Below, piece after piece: positions 1 through 9,652 of a stretch of 23,405 nucleotides of DNA. Below the pieces are notes generated by a model. It saw nothing but the letters and a program-made list of their open reading frames with translations, made no database searches and was not told where the DNA came from. Position numbers and translations under genes: made by a program. How positions within the stretch are numbered: position 1 is the stretch's first letter; each line of letters begins with the position of its first letter. The DNA is from Bacteroidales bacterium UBA2714 (lineage in GTDB: Bacteria > Bacteroidota > Bacteroidia > Bacteroidales > P3), in assembly GCA_002354035.1 (NCBI GenBank), contig DEKU01000003.1, forward strand, positions 1,580 to 24,984, in the 5' to 3' direction.

Positions 1-153
1 CTTCGGGACGCAGGTAACTTGTTTACGTGTGGCACCGCACTGCGCCTTTGGCTTGTACGGTGTTATTGAAATCTCACCTTTTCGAGGTGAAAGACCGTAG
101 CTGACACTGATCAATGCGTTCACTTCTATGCCCCTTATGGGTTTTCACTTAAA
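1..153. other. Unassigned left edge
   Basis: No gene can be assigned here. A plus-strand frame open at the window edge runs from base 2 to a TAG at 98-100 (32 codons, ending in residues SPFRGERP). It could be the tail of a gene cut by the window, but it is too short to recognise. A small hairpin, TCACCT/AGGTGA, lies at about 74-90. I compared the stretch by eye with tmRNA, rRNA ends and group II intron domain V and found no convincing match. Confidence 0.25.
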
Positions 154-190
154 GCAGTGGGGCGGAGCCGTAAGGCTCCGCCCCACTTTT
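154..190 (-). terminator. Rho-independent terminator after the glucan synthase gene, possibly bidirectional
   Basis: A perfect 14-bp stem (156-169 with 174-187) closes a GTAA loop. On the minus strand it begins about 20 bases past the TAA stop of the glucan synthase gene and is followed by a short GCTTT stretch. On the plus strand the same stem is followed by TTTT. It could therefore also stop transcription entering from the left. The stem is very GC-rich. Confidence 0.8.
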
Positions 191-209
191 GGGTGTATTG
201 CCCCATCGG

Positions 210-3200
210 TTAGTGGATGAGGATTTCGTGGGTCTGTCCATCGTCGACGAGGTTGACGGTGGTGGGACTGGAGGCGGGATCGTCGGTACGCTGATAGCGG
301 ATGAGATAGAGTGCGGAGCCGTAGCGGTAGCGGATGGTGAAGGTTTGCCATCCGGTGGGGACCTGTGGCTGGAGGGTGAGGGTGGAGCCGTGTTTGTGGA
401 AGCCGAGGATGTTTTCGATGCCTGTCTTGTAGGCCCAGGAGGCGGAGCCGGTGTACCAGGTCCATCCGCCACGGCCGGGGTGCTGGGGATTGCTGTAGAT
501 GTCGGCTGCGATGCAGTAGGGCTCGACTTTGTATTTGAGTACGTCGGCGAGGGTCTGTGTGCGGTGGATGGGGTTGATGAGTGAGTAGAGGAAGTAGGCC
601 ATGTCGTGACGACCTTCTTTGAGTTGGGCCATGATGTACCACATGGCGCCGTGGGTGTATTGGCCGCCGTTTTCGCGCACGCCGACGGGGTAGTTGCTGA
701 TGTAGCCGGGCGAGGGGTAGGCGTTTTGGAAGGCGGGGGTGAGGAGCTGGATGATTTCGTGTTCGCGGTTGACGAGACGGTTGTCGGTTTCGCGGAAGAT
801 GGTCTGTTTCTGTTCGGGGGTGGCGACATCGGTGAGGATGCTCCATGCCTGTGTGATGAGGTCGATTTGGCATTCGGTGTTGTTGCGGCTGCCCATGGGG
901 TCGCCGTTGTCGAAGTAGGCACGGAGGAACCAGGCACCGTCCCAGGCGTTGTCCTGAATGGAATGCACCAGACGGGAGCGGAATGAGGCAAGTTCTTCGC
1001 AGTAGGTGAGGTCGGCACCGGGCATGTGTTGGGTGATTTCCTGCATCTTGGGCAGAAGGTCGACAAGGAAGAAGGCGACCCATACGCTTTCGCCTTTGCC
1101 TTCGACTCCGACGCGGCTCATGCCGTCGTTCCAGTCGCCGCAGCCCATGAGGGGCAGTCCGTGGGAGCCGATGCGACGCATGGCGCGGTCGATGGCGCGA
1201 CGGAGGTGCTGGTAGAGGGTGGCGTATTCGAAGTTGGGATTGTCGGGGGTGGAGGGGGTGGCGTAGGTGACGCAGCGCTCGGCTTCGCCCGGTCCCAGTT
1301 GGTCGGACTGGCAGAAGGGTATGCGCTCGGCGAGGATGGCGTCGTCGCCAGTGACGCTGATATAGCGGTAGGTGACGAAGGGGAGCCAGAGGTAGTCGTC
1401 GCTGAAGGTGGTGCGTGCACCGAGGTGCATGCTTTCGTGCCACCAGTGGAGGACGTCGCCTTCGGCGAATTGGTGTGCGGCATGGTCGAGGATTTGTCGG
1501 CGGGCATAGGCGGGGTCGCTGTAGAGGATGCTCATGACGTCCTGCAGCTGGTCGCGGAAGCCGGTGGCTCCACCCACTTGGTAGAATCCGGCGCGGGCAA
1601 AGAGGCGCGCGGCATAGACTTGGTAGAGGTACCAGTGGTTGAGCATGTGGTTGAAGGAGCGGTCGGGGGTCTCGACTTGGATGTGGCTGAGGCGGTCTTC
1701 CCAGGTGGAGGTGACGAGACGGAACTCGCGGTTGATGGCGTCGAGGGTGAAGCCTGTGGTAGGAGCCTCGTCGATGGTGTGCAGGGAGATGATGAAGGCC
1801 ACTTCCGACTCGCTGTTGGCGGGGATGGTGACTTGGATGCCGAGGCGTTTGCGGTTGGGGTAGTCGAGGCTGTAGTCGAGGTTGGCGGGTGACTGACTGT
1901 CGGCTATGACGTTGAGCTGTAGCACTTGGTCGTGGTAGATGGGGTGGTAGACGTTGCGGGTGAGGATGCTGTTGGACGAGGCGTCCCACACGGAGTAGAG
2001 GTAGCGTGCGGTTTGCTCTTCGCAGGTGCCGAGGACGAGTTTGTAGACCATGTCGAGCTGGAGTGGCAGGGGCTGGTCGGTTTTGTTGTGGACTTTGATT
2101 TGATAGTAGCGTTCCATGCGCTCAAGGGCTACGAAGGTGCGTATTTTGACATTCATGTTGTCGTAGTCGGCATCGAAAGCGGAGTAGCCCTGGCTGTGGC
2201 GTGCGGTGGCGGGGACGAACTGCTGCTTGTTGATGAGGAGCATTTCGCTGGCGTTGTCGCGGACGATGTCGTTGCTCCAGCCTGTGAGTTTGAACTGTTG
2301 TGCGTTGTGGGCAAAGGTGAATCCGGCCATGGTGGAGCTTACGATACAGCCGAAACGGGGGTTGGCCATGACGTTGATCCAGGGCATGGGGGTGTTGGTG
2401 TTGGTGACGACATAGTCGCGTCCGTCATTGTCGAACCCGCCATACTGGTTGTAGAATTCAAGGCTGCTCCACACGCGGAATTGGTTGCCGGAGAGCAGGA
2501 GAGGATATTCAATCTTGTCTTGGTAGTGGAGGTTGGCGGTTTCGAGGGCGTGGAGCTGTTCCTCGATGGTGAGGCCGTCGGAGGTGTTGAAGCTGAGGCG
2601 TGCAACGGTGCGGAGGAGTGTGCGCTCGGCGGAAGATATTTCATCGCCGTTGAGGACATAGACGTGGCCGGCTTCGGAGTGGGAGGCCCAGAGGTGCTCG
2701 GTGTTGGCCATGTTGCGGATGAAGTGGGTGAGGCCGTCGCGGTCTTTGTGGCTTTCGTTGGGTCCGGCGTTGGGTTTGCTTTTCACGTCGTTGATGATGA
2801 CAAGGTCGAGGAGCAGGCCATGGACTTTGAAGTACTCGAAGGCGCGGAGTAGCTCTTTGGCAAATCCGGAGCGGTCGGCACGGTCGATTTCGAGCAGCAG
2901 GATGGCGAGGTCGCCACTGATGCCGAAACGCCAGAGGCCACTTTGCGAGAGGGTGTTCTCGGCCAGGATGGCTTGTCGGTTGTTGCCGAGGGTGGCGGTT
3001 TGGGCCATGTATTTGGAGATGTTGTTGTACAGCCTCATCTGCGAGCCTTTGAGGAGCGACATGCTGTTGCGCATGTTGTTGAAGACGGAAGATGTCTTGA
3101 AGGCGTGTTCGATGTCGACGGGGCTTTGGTACTGCTCGGTGAGCTGGAGGAGGTGTTCGCGGGCTTTGGCGAAGCCGGTGATGATGAAGGCGTAGGCCTG

Positions 3201-6200
3201 CTTGCCAGCGGGAATGTGGATGCGGCGGCGCATGCTCATGATGGGGTCGAGGGTGGTGCCGACGGTGCCGGTGAGAGTGCGGCGGTTGTCGATGATGTCG
3301 GCATGGCGGAGGCTGCCTCCACGGCCCAGGAATTTTAGGCGTGAGGTTTCGTATTCGACCAGTGAAGACCAGTCGGTGTGGTCGTCGGGATCGTCGGTGT
3401 CGACGGCCCAGAGTTTGTGGAGCATGAAGTGGCGGCTTTCGTTGGCGGCGGGACGGCTGAAGAGCAATGCCTGATGGTCGGGGTCGTACTCACTGTTGAT
3501 TTTCATGGCGTTGAAGACACGATGGTTTTCGTCTTCAATGCCAGGAGCGAGAACCACTTCGCCGTAGGAGGTGATTTCGAGGTCGAGGTCGAGGTCAGTG
3601 TTGTTGGTGAAAGTGTAGCGGCGTATCTCGGCTGAGCGGTCTTTGAGAACAGTGACTTCGGTCTTGGTCTCAATGCCGTCGTCGATGCGCTGGTAGGTGA
3701 TTTTGTCGCTGGCGAAACTGACGTGGTATTTTTCGGGCATCACGTCGAGTGGGGAGTAGGTGGCAGTCCAGAGCCTGTCGTTGCGCAGGTTGCGGATGTA
3801 GAGATAGGTGCCGTAATGGTCGGCGCTGATTTTGCGGTAGCGGTTGAGCATGATGTCGCGGAAGCGCGAGAAGCCTGAGCCGCGGTCGTTGAGGAGGACG
3901 GTGTACTGCCCGTTGCTGATGACTCCGATTTCTGGCACATTGGAGATGGTGTCGAAGTCGCGGGCATCGCTCTCGGTCTGGACTTTGGAATACTGGTAGC
4001 GTTTGTACTGCGTTACCTTGAGGTCGATATAAGGTTTGACTTGTGCTTTCTCTTTGAGGAGGGTTTCCATGGAGCGCATGGTGGGCTGCTGCATGAAGTA
4101 GTTTTGTAGGCAGTGGTGGGCCAGATAGTTGGTGAGGCTGGCCAGTATCATGCCTTGGTGGTGGGCATAGTGGGCCTGTACGGGCACGTGGTCTTCCTCG
4201 TCGTAGCTCTCGAAGAGGCCGAAACTGGCGCGTGCACCTTCGACGCGTGGAGGTGTGGTGTACATGCCCAGGGCGCGGAACCGCTGCAAATTGTCGTATA
4301 CATCGCGGTCGTTGATTCCAATGGTCATGAGCGAGCTGTAGGGCGAGACGACTATGCGGTCCGGCGTGGTGTTCTGGAATTTAAGGTATGGCACACCGAA
4401 GGCGTGGTATTTATAGTTCTGGGCATCGTCCAGCTCGTTGTAGGCCGTTTCGGAAATACCCCAAGGCATGGGCTCGTTGCCGCGGCGCACTTGGTCGGCG
4501 AAAGCTTGCTGGGCACGGATGGCAAAACTGTAGGTTTCGTCCATGAGGGTGTGCTTGTAGGTGGGGAGGAAGATGAGCGGCATGAAGTATTCGAAGAGGG
4601 TGCCGTACCAGGAGGCGACGCCTTTGTAGCCTTTATATTGCACCAGCGTCTTGTCGAGGCAGAACCAATGTTTGTAGGGAGCGTCGCCTTGGGCGATGGT
4701 GAGGAAACTGGTGAGGCGAGCCTCGGAGGCGAAATTGTTGTAGTGGTATGGCAACAGGGTGAGGGTGCTGTGGTCGTAGCCAATGCTGAACACGTCGAGC
4801 TCGTGGTTGTAGAGTTTGGAGAAGTCGGTTTGCTCGATGAGGTTATAGACCTTGTGTTGCAGGCTCTCGATGGTCTCCGGCAGGTCGGGGTCGGCGCTGG
4901 AGAGGGTGGAGGAGAGGTGGTCCAGATAGCCTCGCACCACATAGAGGCATGCCACGAAATTGCCGCTGTCGCAAGTTGAGATAAAGTAGTTGGGCAGGGC
5001 TATCAGTTTGCGGATATGGTACCAGTTGAAAAGGTGTCCGTTCCATTTCTCCAGCCGCATAACGGTGTCCACCACCCGCGACAGGCGGTTGACCGCGTCG
5101 GGGTGGGTGATGAAGCCCAGCTCGGCCGCGCTGACGATGGCGGTGAGGGAGAAGCCGATATTGGTGGGCGAAGTCTTGTAGTCGGTCTTCACCTCGCGGT
5201 TCAACTGATAATTGTCGGGTATCAGCCAGTTGTTTTCCTCGGTCATGAGGGTGTCGAAGAAGTTCCAGGTGTCCTGAGCCAGCTGCCTAATCTCGCCGGT
5301 CTCGCTTTCGGAGAGGGAGTGCTTGTCCTGGGGGAATTTCTTACCCAGCCAGTACATAAGCAGCGGCGCCGTACACCACACCAAGACACAGAACAGCGTG
5401 GCGATAAGGTCGATGACGGGCCCGCCAAACAGCATGAAGAACAGTATCAACACTGCCGAGGCGGCATAGTTGACCCAGAATTTCTGAGCATAGTCGGCCA
5501 GGGTACCCTTGGTGCTCTTGGCAGCCTCGTCGCTGGTAATCCAGTTGAGGAGGTTTTTGTGTGAGTGCCACATGCGGTAGCAAGCCCGCACGGCGGCATC
5601 TGTATACATCCAGGCCTCTTTGGGCAGCAGCGCAAACTGCACCAGCGAGCGGTAGACCATCACATTGAATCCCCGCATCAGTGTGGCATAGTAATGGTAG
5701 CGTTTGCCAAAGCGGGGCAGCTTGGTCACCTGTCCGAGGATAAAATATACAATGGGGCTGGCCACCGTGATAAGTGCCACCAGCACATACCACCACGAAT
5801 CGACAGGCGACGCACCGCTGAAGCCAAAGAAGAGCAGCACCATCAGGGCAAGGCTCAGCATCGAGCGGCGCAGGTTGTCGAATATCTTCCAGCGGCCGAT
5901 AGTGTTGACTTGGTTCTTCACCATCTCGCCGTGCTCATTGGGCACGCGGTTGCGCAGCCACCCGATGATTTGCCAGTCGCCGCGGGTCCAGCGGTGGTGT
6001 CGTTTTGCATCGTCGATATAGTTGGAGGGGTTGTCGTCGAACAGCTCCAGATCATTGATCAGGCCGCAGCGAATATGGCAACCCTCTATCAGGTCGTGGC
6101 TCAGAATCAGATTCTCGGGGAAAGTGCCTTTCAGCACCTGCTGGAACACCTTGAGGTCATAGATGCCCTTGCCGCAGAACGAGCCCTCGTTGAAGATGTC

Positions 6201-7925
6201 TTGATAAAGCTCGAATGAGGCGGTGGTATAAACGTCCAGTCCTCCCAGCCCGGCAAACAGTTGGGCATAGCGGCTCTTGTTGGTCACCTCCACATCCACA
6301 TTCACTCGCGGTTGCATAATGCCATAGCCCGCGTCCACACGGCGGCCGTCGTTGCTCAGTCGGGCGCGGTTCAGCGGATGCGCCATCGCCCCAATCAGCT
6401 TCTGGGCCGAATAGAGCACCAGCTCCGTGTCAGTGTCGAGGGTGATGATGAACTGGATGGGCGGCACCGGCCCTTTCAGCCATTCGCTGATGGTCTCGCA
6501 GCGGAACCGGCGGGCCTTCTCGGCCTCCGAGCTGTTGCCCAGCACCAAGTCATTAAAATGCAATATTGCGCCACGTTTGCGCTCATGTCCCAACCAGCAG
6601 TTCTCCCCGTCGCTCCAGGCGCGGCGGCGGTAAACGAAATTGAAGATGTGGGCGCCGTACTTCTCGTTCAGCTCCTTCACCTTCTGCTGTCCTGCCTCGG
6701 CCACCTCCTCGTCCCACGGCATATCCTCCGTTGGGCCGGCGGCGGCATCGCCTATCAGGGTGTAGTAAAGATTCTGCGGACGGCTCTCCAATCGCTGACC
6801 CTCGCTGGCGCGGTTGATATTGGAGAGGTAATAGACCTCCAACTGCTCCAGCAGTTCCACCGTCCGGGCCTTGTTCTTCAGGATGGTGGGCATGATGACC
6901 ATCGTGGCGAACTCCTCCGGTATCAGGCCGTCCTTGAACTTAATCTTAAAAGTGTTTTGGGGCTTGTGCAGCCGATAGAGCAACCGGTTGAACAAGTCTA
7001 TCACCACCTGGCTGATCGGCACCCACAGCAGCACCGTCAGCACCACCGTCACCCACGACAGCGGCTGCCCATAGGTGGCCCAGCAGCCAAACAGGAAACT
7101 CAGTCCCAACGTCAGCAGCACCACTATCCACACATACCAGTGGGCACGGGCCTCCCACCGCTTGGGCGGGAAAAGCTGCCATCCCACATGCTCGTTCTTC
7201 TCGTCGGCGCGAGCCACCAGCTCCTTCACCAAGTCATACTCCTTGCTGCCCGTGCGGCGGCACAGCCGCACTATGCGGCCGCGGTAGTCGTCCTTCGTGC
7301 GGTCATACATCTGGTCGTACATCCCCGCCTTCTCTCCCTTGAGCATCTTCTCCGAGAAACTCACACTGTCAATCAACTCCTCTATAGGCAGCTTGGTCAT
7401 CTTCTTCAACGTGTTGAAGATATTCATCATCAACAGGTTCTCCTGCGCGGCCTCGTCCAGCCGCTCCATGTCGGCCTGCGACTTGTCCGTCAGCGAATAG
7501 TGATAGGCGTGCTTGGCCTCCAGCCGTCGGCACAAATCGGCCAGCTCCTTAATCAGCAACGTCTTCAGCAGCGGCAGCAGAGCGCACACCTCCGGATAGC
7601 TCAGATAGTCCCGTTGCTTCGTCTGCATTTGCGTCATGAAGCGGAACAGCAGACCCTTGTCCACCTGGAAATGGCAACGTTGCAAATAGCCATACATCAC
7701 CTCGCGCAACTGATCCAGCCGCTTGCCCTCCACTCGGCGGAAATCGCGGCTCTTCAAATCAACCTTCAGCACCTTCTCCTGCTCGCTGATCATGTAGAAA
7801 TTGTCCAGCACCCACTCATTGGTACTCCCCACCAGCCGTTGCGACTTCGTTTCCTCCACCAACAACAGATAGTAGTGTGTAATCTCCTTCACGCTCTCTC
7901 TGAAAATCTTATAAGTATTTTTCAT
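210..7925 (-). CDS. Cyclic beta-1,2-glucan synthase (GT84 - glycoamylase-like - GH94)
   Basis: A 2571-residue protein resembling alphaproteobacterial NdvB/ChvB/Cgs. In that family GT84 uses UDP-glucose to build a linear beta-1,2-glucan on the protein itself, a middle region is involved in cyclisation, and a GH94-like phosphorylase part controls chain length. A soluble N-terminal region precedes membrane segments at about 262-320. The glycosyltransferase carries a DxD motif (LDTDT, Asp497/Asp499) and HHRWTRGDWQ near 645, followed by more membrane segments to about 860. The glycoamylase-like region includes an AHHQGM motif near 1280. The GH94 half carries GCGDWNDGM (Asp2264-Asp2267), the expected general-acid site. 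The ATG at 7925 is preferred over an in-frame TTG at 7937 because it sits about 20 bases past the predicted transcription start. No glucan exporter gene is adjacent. Codon usage changes near 5340, at the end of the membrane module. Family call is firm; cyclic rather than linear product is inference. Confidence 0.93.
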   Translation of the reverse strand: MKNTYKIFRESVKEITHYYLLLVEETKSQRLVGSTNEWVLDNFYMISEQEKVLKVDLKSRDFRRVEGKRLDQLREVMYGYLQRCHFQVDKGLLFRFMTQMQTKQRDYLSYPEVCALLPLLKTLLIKELADLCRRLEAKHAYHYSLTDKSQADMERLDEAAQENLLMMNIFNTLKKMTKLPIEELIDSVSFSEKMLKGEKAGMYDQMYDRTKDDYRGRIVRLCRRTGSKEYDLVKELVARADEKNEHVGWQLFPPKRWEARAHWYVWIVVLLTLGLSFLFGCWATYGQPLSWVTVVLTVLLWVPISQVVIDLFNRLLYRLHKPQNTFKIKFKDGLIPEEFATMVIMPTILKNKARTVELLEQLEVYYLSNINRASEGQRLESRPQNLYYTLIGDAAAGPTEDMPWDEEVAEAGQQKVKELNEKYGAHIFNFVYRRRAWSDGENCWLGHERKRGAILHFNDLVLGNSSEAEKARRFRCETISEWLKGPVPPIQFIITLDTDTELVLYSAQKLIGAMAHPLNRARLSNDGRRVDAGYGIMQPRVNVDVEVTNKSRYAQLFAGLGGLDVYTTASFELYQDIFNEGSFCGKGIYDLKVFQQVLKGTFPENLILSHDLIEGCHIRCGLINDLELFDDNPSNYIDDAKRHHRWTRGDWQIIGWLRNRVPNEHGEMVKNQVNTIGRWKIFDNLRRSMLSLALMVLLFFGFSGASPVDSWWYVLVALITVASPIVYFILGQVTKLPRFGKRYHYYATLMRGFNVMVYRSLVQFALLPKEAWMYTDAAVRACYRMWHSHKNLLNWITSDEAAKSTKGTLADYAQKFWVNYAASAVLILFFMLFGGPVIDLIATLFCVLVWCTAPLLMYWLGKKFPQDKHSLSESETGEIRQLAQDTWNFFDTLMTEENNWLIPDNYQLNREVKTDYKTSPTNIGFSLTAIVSAAELGFITHPDAVNRLSRVVDTVMRLEKWNGHLFNWYHIRKLIALPNYFISTCDSGNFVACLYVVRGYLDHLSSTLSSADPDLPETIESLQHKVYNLIEQTDFSKLYNHELDVFSIGYDHSTLTLLPYHYNNFASEARLTSFLTIAQGDAPYKHWFCLDKTLVQYKGYKGVASWYGTLFEYFMPLIFLPTYKHTLMDETYSFAIRAQQAFADQVRRGNEPMPWGISETAYNELDDAQNYKYHAFGVPYLKFQNTTPDRIVVSPYSSLMTIGINDRDVYDNLQRFRALGMYTTPPRVEGARASFGLFESYDEEDHVPVQAHYAHHQGMILASLTNYLAHHCLQNYFMQQPTMRSMETLLKEKAQVKPYIDLKVTQYKRYQYSKVQTESDARDFDTISNVPEIGVISNGQYTVLLNDRGSGFSRFRDIMLNRYRKISADHYGTYLYIRNLRNDRLWTATYSPLDVMPEKYHVSFASDKITYQRIDDGIETKTEVTVLKDRSAEIRRYTFTNNTDLDLDLEITSYGEVVLAPGIEDENHRVFNAMKINSEYDPDHQALLFSRPAANESRHFMLHKLWAVDTDDPDDHTDWSSLVEYETSRLKFLGRGGSLRHADIIDNRRTLTGTVGTTLDPIMSMRRRIHIPAGKQAYAFIITGFAKAREHLLQLTEQYQSPVDIEHAFKTSSVFNNMRNSMSLLKGSQMRLYNNISKYMAQTATLGNNRQAILAENTLSQSGLWRFGISGDLAILLLEIDRADRSGFAKELLRAFEYFKVHGLLLDLVIINDVKSKPNAGPNESHKDRDGLTHFIRNMANTEHLWASHSEAGHVYVLNGDEISSAERTLLRTVARLSFNTSDGLTIEEQLHALETANLHYQDKIEYPLLLSGNQFRVWSSLEFYNQYGGFDNDGRDYVVTNTNTPMPWINVMANPRFGCIVSSTMAGFTFAHNAQQFKLTGWSNDIVRDNASEMLLINKQQFVPATARHSQGYSAFDADYDNMNVKIRTFVALERMERYYQIKVHNKTDQPLPLQLDMVYKLVLGTCEEQTARYLYSVWDASSNSILTRNVYHPIYHDQVLQLNVIADSQSPANLDYSLDYPNRKRLGIQVTIPANSESEVAFIISLHTIDEAPTTGFTLDAINREFRLVTSTWEDRLSHIQVETPDRSFNHMLNHWYLYQVYAARLFARAGFYQVGGATGFRDQLQDVMSILYSDPAYARRQILDHAAHQFAEGDVLHWWHESMHLGARTTFSDDYLWLPFVTYRYISVTGDDAILAERIPFCQSDQLGPGEAERCVTYATPSTPDNPNFEYATLYQHLRRAIDRAMRRIGSHGLPLMGCGDWNDGMSRVGVEGKGESVWVAFFLVDLLPKMQEITQHMPGADLTYCEELASFRSRLVHSIQDNAWDGAWFLRAYFDNGDPMGSRNNTECQIDLITQAWSILTDVATPEQKQTIFRETDNRLVNREHEIIQLLTPAFQNAYPSPGYISNYPVGVRENGGQYTHGAMWYIMAQLKEGRHDMAYFLYSLINPIHRTQTLADVLKYKVEPYCIAADIYSNPQHPGRGGWTWYTGSASWAYKTGIENILGFHKHGSTLTLQPQVPTGWQTFTIRYRYGSALYLIRYQRTDDPASSPTTVNLVDDGQTHEILIH

Positions 7926-7952
7926 GCCTGCAAACAATATTGGTTCATCCTA

Positions 7953-7982
7953 CAAAAATACAAAATAAAATCAAATCTGCAA
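7953..7982 (-). promoter_or_regulatory. Bacteroidetes-type promoter for the glucan synthase gene
   Basis: On the minus strand a perfect -7 element TATTTTTG (7953-7960, consensus TAnnTTTG) lies 19 bases downstream of a TTG -33 element (7980-7982). This is the spacing known for Bacteroides primary-sigma promoters. Transcription would start near 7946, giving a leader of about 20 bases before the ATG at 7925. Confidence 0.75.
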
Positions 7983-8069
7983 CTTTTTTTAAGGAATCTT
8001 TAGAAAAGAAACACTCTCGCTCCCGACGCGACCCTTTTTGCTGCGGAGTTCCGGGGCGGGTCGACACAC

Positions 8070-8105
8070 AAAAAGTCAGCCCCGCTCCTCGAGGGCGGGG
8101 CTGAC
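8070..8105 (-). terminator. Rho-independent terminator after the T9SS cargo gene
   Basis: An 11-bp perfect stem (8075-8085 with 8095-8105, GTCAGCCCCGC on either strand's 5' arm) encloses a 9-base loop. On the minus strand it is followed by five T's (8070-8074). It lies about 25 bases past the stop codon of the gene at 8130 and separates that transcription unit from the glucan synthase promoter. Confidence 0.85.
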
Positions 8106-8129
8106 GGATACCGGCCGTGTCGTGTCGGC

Positions 8130-9620
8130 CTATCTCACCACTGTCAACCTTTTCATGGTGGTGCCGCCGGAGGTGGTTATCACCGCCAAATAGGTGCCGG
8201 CGGGCAGCTTGCTCACATCCACCGACCCCGCATGCCCTTCGGCGGGCATCTCCAGCACCTCGCGTCCGTTCAAGTCATAAATCACAATCCCCTGCAGCCC
8301 GAACGACGATACCACCTGCACCCAGTCGTGAGCCGGGTTGGGCATGAGGTAAGTGTACTTGTCGGCATAACTACCAATACCCTGCACCTCGACATCGTTG
8401 AGGCGGAAATGGATAGTGTCGCTCCAGTCGCTATAGTTGCCCTTGGGGGTGCACTCGGCCCTGACGCGGGCCCCATACAGCACATTGCTGTCCAGATAGT
8501 TCATAATCTTGCTCGTGGCGTTGGTGCGGTAAGACGTCCATATAGACGGATCGTATTCAGCCTTGCCTACTGCCAGCTCGTAGCGGTTGTGGAAATCGGA
8601 GCCCTCCCACGTGAAGAGTGCGCTGCGGTCCCATTTCGAAGCCAGCCTCAGCGTTGTCACCTTCCGGCAGGGAGTGCCGGCGTGCAGTCCCATGCCCGTG
8701 GTGTCGATGATGGGGAACAGGAATGGCCGGTCAATATAAGCTCCCGCACCACCATGTGGAAATATATGACCAAAACTCCAGTAAGGATCATTAAACCTCC
8801 ATCCGGGTTCATGCATAGTACCATCTGCTTCGGGATACCTTCTTGACACAAGAACAGCATCATCAACTGCATACATGCTGTCTCTCTGTTCGCGTGTCAA
8901 ATGGCGGGCACTGGTGTCAACATAAATAAGCTCGTAAAGTGCATAATATTCTTGGAATACCCGACGCAGATACTGCCCGGACGCTTGATCATATACAGAG
9001 TCTTCATTTGTGAACCGATTAGTTACGGCCAAGTAAAACGAGTCGGTCACAGTCAAAGGCTTATCAAAATACACCTCATATATCGGGAAGTAGCGTGTGT
9101 TGTTATTCGGGCCCATGCCTGGACCATATGGGGTATACCAGCCGGGGTAAGAATACATCCATCGCGTCGTGTCTAAAATATTGAATTCCTTTTGACGAGC
9201 CAAAATCATGGTATCGTGAACATGAAGATATATTTTGAGATACTCAGCCCAATGTTCCAAATCATTCATTTTTTGCCAATCCATAGTCATGTGCGGGAGT
9301 ATGGCTGCTCCCACGGCTGCGCCGATAACCTTCAGAGTGGTGTCTACTTCGTATTTAAAGGCAAATTCACTTACATAACTATCAATTAATCCCCAAAGTG
9401 TACTGAAATATCCAGGCTGTCCACTACCATGTATGTAAACGGTCGGCCCGCGATCCAAATACGGACGAGGCTGAATAGAGTCGTAAGGGTCAGCCCACCC
9501 TTTCAAATATAAGTATGTGGGGTTGCGGGCATATATGGTGTCCATTCCGCCTGTCGGCGTCTGCGCCAACAGCAACCCTTGGCTCAGCAGCATCACTGCT
9601 ATCAATAAAACCTTTTTCAT
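8130..9620 (-). CDS. Secreted protein with type IX secretion C-terminal sorting domain
   Basis: A 496-residue protein exported through the inner membrane by an N-terminal signal peptide (about residues 1-19, MKKVLLIAVMLLSQGLLLAQ), then through the outer membrane by the type IX system. The last ~70 residues are a type A sorting domain: PNPAHDWVQV, YDLNGREV, LPAGTYLAVI and a basic KRLTVVR end. A fibronectin-III-like segment precedes it at about 305-400 (WDRSALFTWEGSD; YSDWSDTIHF). The region from about 20 to 300 is rich in Tyr, Trp and Asp and is not recognised. The gene ends in TAG, 32 bases downstream of the preceding gene in the same direction, so the two are probably cotranscribed. Base composition changes near 8740: the 3' part is GC-rich and the 5' part clearly more AT-rich, suggesting a mosaic gene. 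The sorting-domain call is firm; the job of the cargo is unknown. Confidence 0.85.
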   Translation of the reverse strand: MKKVLLIAVMLLSQGLLLAQTPTGGMDTIYARNPTYLYLKGWADPYDSIQPRPYLDRGPTVYIHGSGQPGYFSTLWGLIDSYVSEFAFKYEVDTTLKVIGAAVGAAILPHMTMDWQKMNDLEHWAEYLKIYLHVHDTMILARQKEFNILDTTRWMYSYPGWYTPYGPGMGPNNNTRYFPIYEVYFDKPLTVTDSFYLAVTNRFTNEDSVYDQASGQYLRRVFQEYYALYELIYVDTSARHLTREQRDSMYAVDDAVLVSRRYPEADGTMHEPGWRFNDPYWSFGHIFPHGGAGAYIDRPFLFPIIDTTGMGLHAGTPCRKVTTLRLASKWDRSALFTWEGSDFHNRYELAVGKAEYDPSIWTSYRTNATSKIMNYLDSNVLYGARVRAECTPKGNYSDWSDTIHFRLNDVEVQGIGSYADKYTYLMPNPAHDWVQVVSSFGLQGIVIYDLNGREVLEMPAEGHAGSVDVSKLPAGTYLAVITTSGGTTMKRLTVVR

Positions 9621-9652
9621 AAAGCGTTTTTATTTATTGTTTTGATTCTCTT

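Noticed and set aside
145..1989. Long minus-strand open frame (614 codons) in another frame of the glucan synthase gene
   Set aside because: Translation is Arg/Pro/His-rich with no domain pattern, while the true frame carries the conserved GH94 motifs.
6261..8003. Long plus-strand open frame (580 codons)
   Set aside because: It lies opposite the N-terminal half of the glucan synthase gene. Its translation is Gln/His/Leu-rich, as expected for an antisense shadow of GC-rich coding DNA.
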